Made by a program: the position numbers and the translations under genes | Notes under the pieces: model-generated | Database searches by the model: none | What the model saw: the letters and a program-made list of their open reading frames with translations, nothing else | Told to the model about the DNA's origin: nothing | In this document: positions 47,302-51,579 of the stretch, one piece after another | Numbering within the stretch: position 1 is the stretch's first letter | Layout: each line of letters starts with the position of its first letter | DNA from: Ramlibacter sp. | GTDB lineage: Bacteria; Pseudomonadota; Gammaproteobacteria; Burkholderiales; Burkholderiaceae_C | Direction of reading: 5' to 3' | Assembly (NCBI RefSeq): GCF_028291745.1 | Contig: NZ_JAQGNQ010000024.1 | Location: forward strand, 1-51,579 | Length of the DNA stretch: 51,579 nucleotides

Positions 47302-48480
47302 TCAGAAGCTGTGGCGAATGCCCAGGTCGAGACCGGAGCTGTTGCCGTTCACGCCACCGTTGACGGCAGTGGCTTGGGGCAGCGACGCGTCGATCGCCAG
47401 GTCCGCGCCACCGCGGTTGTTCAGGCGAGCGTACGTGGCGTACAGGGCGGTACGCTTGGACAGGTTGTGCACGTAACCCACGGCCCACTGGCTGGAACGG
47501 GGGGAGAAGGCGGCGACATCTTGCTTCTCGCGGCTGTAGGAAGCGCGGATTTCACCCGGGCCAACCGGCACGGAGGCGCCGATCAGCCAGCCCTTCAGGC
47601 TGGAATTGGGCGTGATGCCGAAGCCGTTGCTGAACTTCGTGCGGTCATACTCGGCCATCAGGCGAGCCATGCCGAAGTCCCACTGGCCACCGATGTTCCA
47701 GTCGCTGACGTCCGGCATGGTTTGCAGCGCAGCGGCACCAGCCAGCAGGGCGCCGGAGCCCGACGTGCGGCCGTAGGCGGCCGCCACGTTGAACGGGCCA
47801 GCGCCGTAGCCCAGGCGGGCGCCGGCAAAGCGGCCGGCCCTGCCGCCGTTCGCCACTTCGGAGGGAGCGTAGCTGGCTTGGCCGTAGATGCCACCCAGGT
47901 TCGCGGGCAGGAAGTACTGGATCATGTTGCTGGCGCGAACCGCATTCGGGTCTTGCGCAGCAATCTGGGTCGGGGCAGCCAGCGTGGCGAACGGAACCAG
48001 CGTGGTGGCCAGCGTGGTCGTCTTGGCCTTCTGGACGATGGTCGTGCCGACACCGTTGGTGCCGAACGGATCGAACAGGGTGGTGTTCCAGAAGGTCGGG
48101 ACATAGTCACGGCCCAGGCGCACTTCACCCCAGCCGCCGGACAGGCTGACCGTCGAACGACGACCAAAGGTCAGGCCGCCGCCGCCGGTGGAACCGCCCA
48201 GGGTGTTATTGGTGTTGGTGGTGCCGTTCGAACCGTTGTCGTTGTTCAAGCCCGCTTCCAGCCAGAACGAAGCAGCCAGTCCGCCGCCGAGGTCTTCGGT
48301 GCCACGGAAGCCCAGACGCGAACTGTTGTAGCCCGAGTTGGTCAGGATCGTGTTGTGCTGGCCGCCAGCGTTGTAGTGCGAAATGGTGGCGTCGACGATA
48401 CCGAACAGCGTGACGGACGACTGGGCGGAAGCCGCGCCAGCAGCTGCCATCACGGCCAGCGCAATCAGTGACTTTTTCAT
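47302..48480 (-). CDS. Gram-negative porin (OmpC/Omp32-like general diffusion porin)
   Basis: 392 residues from the ATG at 48480 (MKKSLIALAVMAAAGAASAQ signal peptide). Mature N-terminus SSVTLFGIVDATISHYN and LGFRGTEDLGGGLAASFWLEAG are the betaproteobacterial porin signature, and the chain ends LDLGIRHSF with the terminal Phe needed for BAM insertion. Forms a trimeric 16-strand channel for small solutes. A strong terminator follows and a plausible sigma-70 promoter precedes it; codon usage suggests high expression. Confidence 0.96.
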   Translation of the reverse strand: MKKSLIALAVMAAAGAASAQSSVTLFGIVDATISHYNAGGQHNTILTNSGYNSSRLGFRGTEDLGGGLAASFWLEAGLNNDNGSNGTTNTNNTLGGSTGGGGLTFGRRSTVSLSGGWGEVRLGRDYVPTFWNTTLFDPFGTNGVGTTIVQKAKTTTLATTLVPFATLAAPTQIAAQDPNAVRASNMIQYFLPANLGGIYGQASYAPSEVANGGRAGRFAGARLGYGAGPFNVAAAYGRTSGSGALLAGAAALQTMPDVSDWNIGGQWDFGMARLMAEYDRTKFSNGFGITPNSSLKGWLIGASVPVGPGEIRASYSREKQDVAAFSPRSSQWAVGYVHNLSKRTALYATYARLNNRGGADLAIDASLPQATAVNGGVNGNSSGLDLGIRHSF

Positions 48481-48795
48481 GCAAGTTTCTCCAAGGTTAA
48501 ACATAGGGCACCGGTGCGCATGGGTCTTCGAATGCAGGCACGCTCGCGTTCCCACCGGTCCCCGGGCCAACCTCCTTTTGGGAAGTTGTTGCTATTCCAC
48601 CAGACGGCCATTTCGCACGCAAAGTATTTAGCCCGCGAGAGCCTCTTTCGTTGTTGACCGACAACAGGAAGGCAACGGTCGAGTGAGCCTCGCGCAACAG
48701 AGAAGACGCCGCTTCCGCATCCCGAAATATCCCCCATTTTCGATGGAGAACCCGTCCTGCAACTGCGCGGGCACTGCGCTCGTACACTTGTCCGC
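48481..48795. other. Divergent region between porin and coq7
   Basis: 315 bases without a gene. It contains the porin leader, with a candidate sigma-70 promoter, and AT-rich patches near 48595-48660 and 48720-48745 that could hold the coq7 promoter. Open frames across it on either strand are short and lack ribosome sites. Confidence 0.55.
48594..48622 (-). promoter_or_regulatory. Candidate sigma-70 promoter of the porin gene
   Basis: On the minus strand TTGCGT (plus 48617-48622) and TGGAAT (plus 48594-48599) are separated by 17 bases, giving a leader of about 110 bases before the porin ATG. Confidence 0.4.
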
Positions 48796-49413
48796 ATGGA
48801 TCGCTTCCTCGGGGCCGTCGACCAGGCCTTGCGCACCCTCTTTGCCAAGCCGCGCAGCAGCCGTCCCTGCCCCATGGTGCCGGCCGACGCCACGCATCTG
48901 GGCGAGCAGGAGCGCAAGCATGCCGCCGCGCTCATGCGCGTCAATCACGTGGGCGAGGTGTGCGCGCAGGCGCTCTACACGGCGCAGGCCATGGCCACGC
49001 GCAACTCCGCGCTGCGCGAGCAACTGGAACGCGCAGCGCGCGAAGAAACCGACCACCTGGCGTGGACGCAGGCGCGGCTCGACGACCTCGGCGCGCGTCC
49101 CTCGCTGCTCAACCCGCTCTGGTATGCGGGCGCCTTCGGCCTGGGCCTGATCGCAGGGCGCGCGGGCGACGGCGTGAGCCTCGGCTTCATCGTCGAAACC
49201 GAGCGGCAGGTCGAGGCCCACCTGCAGGGCCACTTGCAGAAACTGCCGGCGGCCGACCATGCCTCCCGCGCGATCGTCGCCCAGATGAAGGACGACGAAG
49301 CCGCGCATGCCCTGCAGGCGCAAGGCGCAGGCGCGGCCGAACTGCCGGCCGCGGTGAAGCTCGCCATGCGCGCGGCGGCCAAGGTCATGACCACCACCGC
49401 GCACTACATCTAG
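48796..49413 (+). CDS. coq7: 2-polyprenyl-3-methyl-6-methoxy-1,4-benzoquinone monooxygenase (Coq7)
   Basis: 205 residues. Di-iron ferritin-like hydroxylase that carries out a late step of ubiquinone synthesis at the inner membrane. Iron-ligand motifs are visible: [24 protein letters not shown], the [13 protein letters not shown] helix and MKDDEAAHA, i.e. two ExxH-type pairs. Present in Betaproteobacteria in place of UbiF. Its TAG stop overlaps the stop of the convergent OsmC gene. Confidence 0.95.
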   Translation: MDRFLGAVDQALRTLFAKPRSSRPCPMVPADATHLGEQERKHAAALMRVNHVGEVCAQALYTAQAMATRNSALREQLERAAREETDHLAWTQARLDDLGARPSLLNPLWYAGAFGLGLIAGRAGDGVSLGFIVETERQVEAHLQGHLQKLPAADHASRAIVAQMKDDEAAHALQAQGAGAAELPAAVKLAMRAAAKVMTTTAHYI

Positions 49414-49874
49414 ACCCCAGCCGCCTCGTCTTCCAGCAGCTCGAAGCTGGTCGTCATCTCCGCGGTCTTCGCGAGCATCGCGCTGGCAGAGCAGTACTTC
49501 TCGTGGCTCATCGCGATCGCGCGCTCCACCGCGGTCGACGGCAGCTTGCGGCCGCGCACGGTGAAGTGCATGTGGATCTTGGTAAACACCTTGGGATCCG
49601 TCGGCGCGCGCTCAGCGCTGAGCTTGACCGAGCAGCCGCGCACGTCGTGGCGCCCGCGCCTGAGGATCAGCACGACGTCGTAGGCGGTGCAGCCACCGGT
49701 GCCCGCCAGCACCGTCTCCATCGGCCGCGGCGCCAGATTGCGGCCGCCGTTCTCCGGCCGCGCCTCGTCGGGGGCGCCATCCATCATCAGCGTGTGGCCG
49801 CTGCCCGTCTCCGCCAGGAACCCCATTCCCGAGCGGGCGTCCGTCGCGCCCGTCCACGTTACCGTGCATTCCAT
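49410..49874 (-). CDS. OsmC-family protein (YhfA subgroup)
   Basis: 154 residues from the ATG at 49874 ([16 protein letters not shown]). OsmC fold with cysteines in [16 protein letters not shown] and [13 protein letters not shown]; the R(G/P)R insertion and lack of the Ohr GYAACF motif place it with the YhfA branch, whose function is less certain than Ohr. A frame extension upstream to 50081 runs through the candidate sRNA region and is not used. Confidence 0.9.
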   Translation of the reverse strand: MECTVTWTGATDARSGMGFLAETGSGHTLMMDGAPDEARPENGGRNLAPRPMETVLAGTGGCTAYDVVLILRRGRHDVRGCSVKLSAERAPTDPKVFTKIHMHFTVRGRKLPSTAVERAIAMSHEKYCSASAMLAKTAEMTTSFELLEDEAAGV

Positions 49875-49948
49875 CGTTTGTCTTTCCTTGCTGAAGGCTT
49901 GCAGCACCCCCTGATTGACGCCCTTGCGGCACGCACGCAACGCACCCC

Positions 49949-49979
49949 TTGTGCATTGCAGCAAAATGCGGGCTATACT
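49949..49979 (+). promoter_or_regulatory. Candidate promoter of the small RNA
   Basis: TTGTGC at 49949-49954 and TATACT at 49974-49979 with a 19-base spacer. The -10 is good, the spacer long; the GTGC-ATT-GCAG palindromic half-sites across the spacer could be an operator. Confidence 0.4.
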
Positions 49980-49985
49980 GCCCCC

Positions 49986-50133
49986 ACAGCATAGCGATTC
50001 CGCTAAGCCCGCCTGGCGAAGCAGCCCCCCGGAAGCCCGCTTCCGGCGCCTGCCAACCGGCCTGAAGGTTGTCTCCTCCACCTCCTCCTTTGGTGGATTT
50101 AGCCTCTGGATCGCAAGGTCCGGAGGCTTTTTT
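49986..50133 (+). ncRNA. Candidate structured small RNA with anti-Shine-Dalgarno loop
   Basis: Between a TATACT -10-like box (49974-49979) and a strong terminator (50102-50133) lie about 148 bases that can fold into consecutive hairpins: AGCG/CGCT (49993-50004), CCGGAAGC/GCTTCCGG (50029-50046), CAACC/GGTTG (50054-50071) and TCCACC/GGTGGA (50077-50097), the last with a nine-base loop TCCTCCTTT complementary to a ribosome-binding site. No convincing protein frame. It resembles in plan the anti-SD sRNAs described in Betaproteobacteria (reported as toxic in E. coli), but I cannot run a covariance search. An ilvA attenuator or leader is the alternative. Confidence 0.6.
50102..50133 (+). terminator. 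Rho-independent terminator of the small RNA
   Basis: GCCTCTGGA at 50102-50110 pairs with TCCGGAGGC at 50119-50127 (one G-U), loop TCGCAAGG, followed by TTTTTT. It is 46 bases before ilvA. Confidence 0.9.
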
Positions 50134-50179
50134 CTTGCGGCCGGGTACAGCGCGTGGCGGCTCTTATGATTTGCCCGTC

Positions 50180-51579
50180 ATGAACCAAGAGCTGAAGCCC
50201 CAGGATTACCTCAAGAAGATCCTCACCGCGCGCGTCTACGACGTCGCGGTGGAATCGCCGCTCGAGCTCGCGCGCAACCTCAGCCGGCGGCTGCACAACA
50301 AGGTGCTCCTCAAGCGCGAGGACCAGCAGGCGGTCTTCAGCTTCAAGCTGCGCGGCGCCTACAACAAGATGGCGCACCTCACGCCCGAGCAGCTGCAGCG
50401 CGGCGTGATCTGCGCCTCCGCCGGCAACCACGCGCAGGGCGTCGCCCTGGCTGCGAACCGGATGGGCGCGCGCGCGGTGATCGTGATGCCGGTGACCACG
50501 CCGCAGCTGAAGATCGAGGCGGTCAAGGCGCTGGGCGGTGAGGTCGTGCTGCACGGCGACAGCTATTCCGATGCCGCCACGCACGCGACCGAGCTGTGCG
50601 AGCGCGACCGGCTGACCTTCGTGCATCCCTTCGACGACCCGGACGTGATCGCCGGCCAGGGCACGATCGCGATGGAAATCCTGCGCCAGCACCAGGGGCC
50701 GCTCGATGCGGTGTTCGTGGCCATCGGCGGCGGCGGCCTGATCTCCGGCGTGGCCAGCTACATCAAGGCCGTGCGCCCCGAGATCAAGGTGATCGGCGTG
50801 CAGATGCGCGACTCCGACGCCATGATGCGTTCGGTCGCCGCCAAGGAGCGCCTGACCCTGGCCGACGTCGGCCTGTTCTCCGACGGCACTGCGGTGAAGC
50901 TGGTGGGCGAGGAGACCTTCCGCATCACGCGCGAGCTGGTCGACGAATTCATGCTGGTCGACACCGACGCCGTGTGCGCCGCGATCAAGGACGTGTTCGT
51001 CGACACCCGCAGCATCGTGGAGCCGGCAGGCGCGCTGGCGGTCGCCGCGATCAAGCAGTACGTCGCGCAGCACAAGACCCGGGGCGCCACCTATGCCGCA
51101 ATCCTGTGCGGCGCCAACATGAACTTCGACCGCCTGCGCTTCGTCGCCGAGCGCGCCGAACTGGGCGAATCGCGCGAGGCGGTGTTCGCCGTGACGATTC
51201 CCGAGCAACGCGGCAGCTTCAAGCGCTTCTGCCAGTTGATCGGCCCGCGCAACGTCACTGAATTTAACTACCGCGTCAGCGACGAGCGCGAAGCGCATGT
51301 GTTCGTCGGCATCCAGATCGCCAGCCGCGGCGAGTCGGGCCTGCTGGCGCGCGCGTTCGAAGAGCACGATTTCAAAACCCTCGACCTGACCCACGACGAG
51401 CTGGCCAAGCTGCACATCCGCCACCTGGTCGGCGGCAAGAGCGCGCTCGCGCACGACGAGCTGCTGTATCGTTTCGAGTTTCCCGAGCGGCCCGGCGCGC
51501 TGATGCGCTTCCTCGACAGCATGGCGCCGAACTGGAATATCTCGCTGTTCCATTACCGGAACCAGGGCGGGGACGTGGG
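50180..51579 (+). CDS. ilvA: Threonine ammonia-lyase (threonine dehydratase), biosynthetic (partial)
   Basis: 466 codons before the window ends. PLP enzyme making 2-oxobutanoate from threonine, the first step of isoleucine synthesis. The PLP lysine is K56 in VFSFKLRGAYN; the substrate loop SAGNHAQGVA, and the phosphate-binding IGGGGLISGVA follow. After about residue 330 come the two ACT-like regulatory domains (REAVFAVTIPEQRGSFKRF, ELLYRFEFPERPGALMRF) that mediate isoleucine inhibition, so it is the long biosynthetic form and is missing only its last part. No ribosome site is visible before the ATG; a TATGAT box ends 9 bases upstream. Confidence 0.95.
   Translation, partial: MNQELKPQDYLKKILTARVYDVAVESPLELARNLSRRLHNKVLLKREDQQAVFSFKLRGAYNKMAHLTPEQLQRGVICASAGNHAQGVALAANRMGARAVIVMPVTTPQLKIEAVKALGGEVVLHGDSYSDAATHATELCERDRLTFVHPFDDPDVIAGQGTIAMEILRQHQGPLDAVFVAIGGGGLISGVASYIKAVRPEIKVIGVQMRDSDAMMRSVAAKERLTLADVGLFSDGTAVKLVGEETFRITRELVDEFMLVDTDAVCAAIKDVFVDTRSIVEPAGALAVAAIKQYVAQHKTRGATYAAILCGANMNFDRLRFVAERAELGESREAVFAVTIPEQRGSFKRFCQLIGPRNVTEFNYRVSDEREAHVFVGIQIASRGESGLLARAFEEHDFKTLDLTHDELAKLHIRHLVGGKSALAHDELLYRFEFPERPGALMRFLDSMAPNWNISLFHYRNQGGDV

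Noticed and set aside
49986..50133. SRP (4.5S) RNA or 6S RNA
   Set aside because: The conserved SRP loop GGTCCGGAAGGAAGCAGCC is not there, and the 5' and 3' ends do not pair into the 6S closing stem.
49915..50169. An 84-codon frame running through the sRNA candidate as a leader peptide of ilvA
   Set aside because: No ribosome site, no enrichment for isoleucine, valine or leucine codons, and it crosses the terminator.

Overview
The window is high-GC, densely coded bacterial DNA. Gene content points to a betaproteobacterium of the order Burkholderiales, most likely a Comamonadaceae member (Ramlibacter/Variovorax-like). Supporting signs are two Bug/TctC periplasmic binding proteins, a Coq7 hydroxylase, a Gram-negative trimeric-type porin, a KAAK-repeat histone H1-like protein, AMP nucleosidase and a zwf-hexR pair. 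Taxonomy is inferred from protein character, not from a marker gene. I found no tRNA, rRNA, CRISPR array, transposase, phage or plasmid gene.

Layout. 1-2.5 kb: end of nrdA (carrying an in-frame amber codon), nrdB and an H1-like DNA-binding protein followed by two stacked hairpin terminators. 2.6-9.4 kb: AlkB, a permease/MCE/lipoprotein lipid-transport set without an ATPase, glutathione reductase, and a FecR-domain protein with a long charged helix. 9.6-17 kb: AMP nucleosidase, phosphatidylserine decarboxylase, a NodIJ-type ABC-2 exporter, a GMC oxidoreductase, Ohr and an SrkA-like kinase. 17.1-20.7 kb: a fumarylacetoacetase-family hydrolase divergent from two TctC proteins and a ModA-like protein. 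20.9-25.1 kb: htpG behind a sigma-32-like promoter, then an iron-uptake set (cupredoxin, FTR1 permease, outer-membrane barrel) behind a Fur-box-like site. 25.4-30.3 kb: a Csu-type chaperone-usher pilus operon. 30.4-34.1 kb: two exported proteins, a PepSY protein and a PhoPQ-like two-component system; the two exported-protein genes share a direct repeat CGTTCA-N5-CGTTCA. 34.2-39.3 kb: pgi-tal divergent from zwf-hexR with two HexR-like sites between them. 39.4-46.3 kb: a six-gene peptide ABC transporter/M20 hydrolase operon, interrupted by palindromic repeats. 46.4-51.6 kb: a DUF3047-type lipoprotein, a porin, coq7, an OsmC protein, a candidate structured small RNA with an anti-Shine-Dalgarno loop, and the start of ilvA.

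The most interesting signals are mostly non-coding: the candidate sRNA at about 49986-50133, the paired PhoP-box-like repeats at 30399 and 31239, the HexR-like sites at 36812 and 36920, a palindromic repeat translated as part of an ABC ATPase (40385-40479), a very long hairpin between convergent genes (39276-39389), and the nrdA amber codon at 49-51. No wholly new multi-gene system is evident; the best candidates for something undescribed are the sRNA and the two-component regulon.
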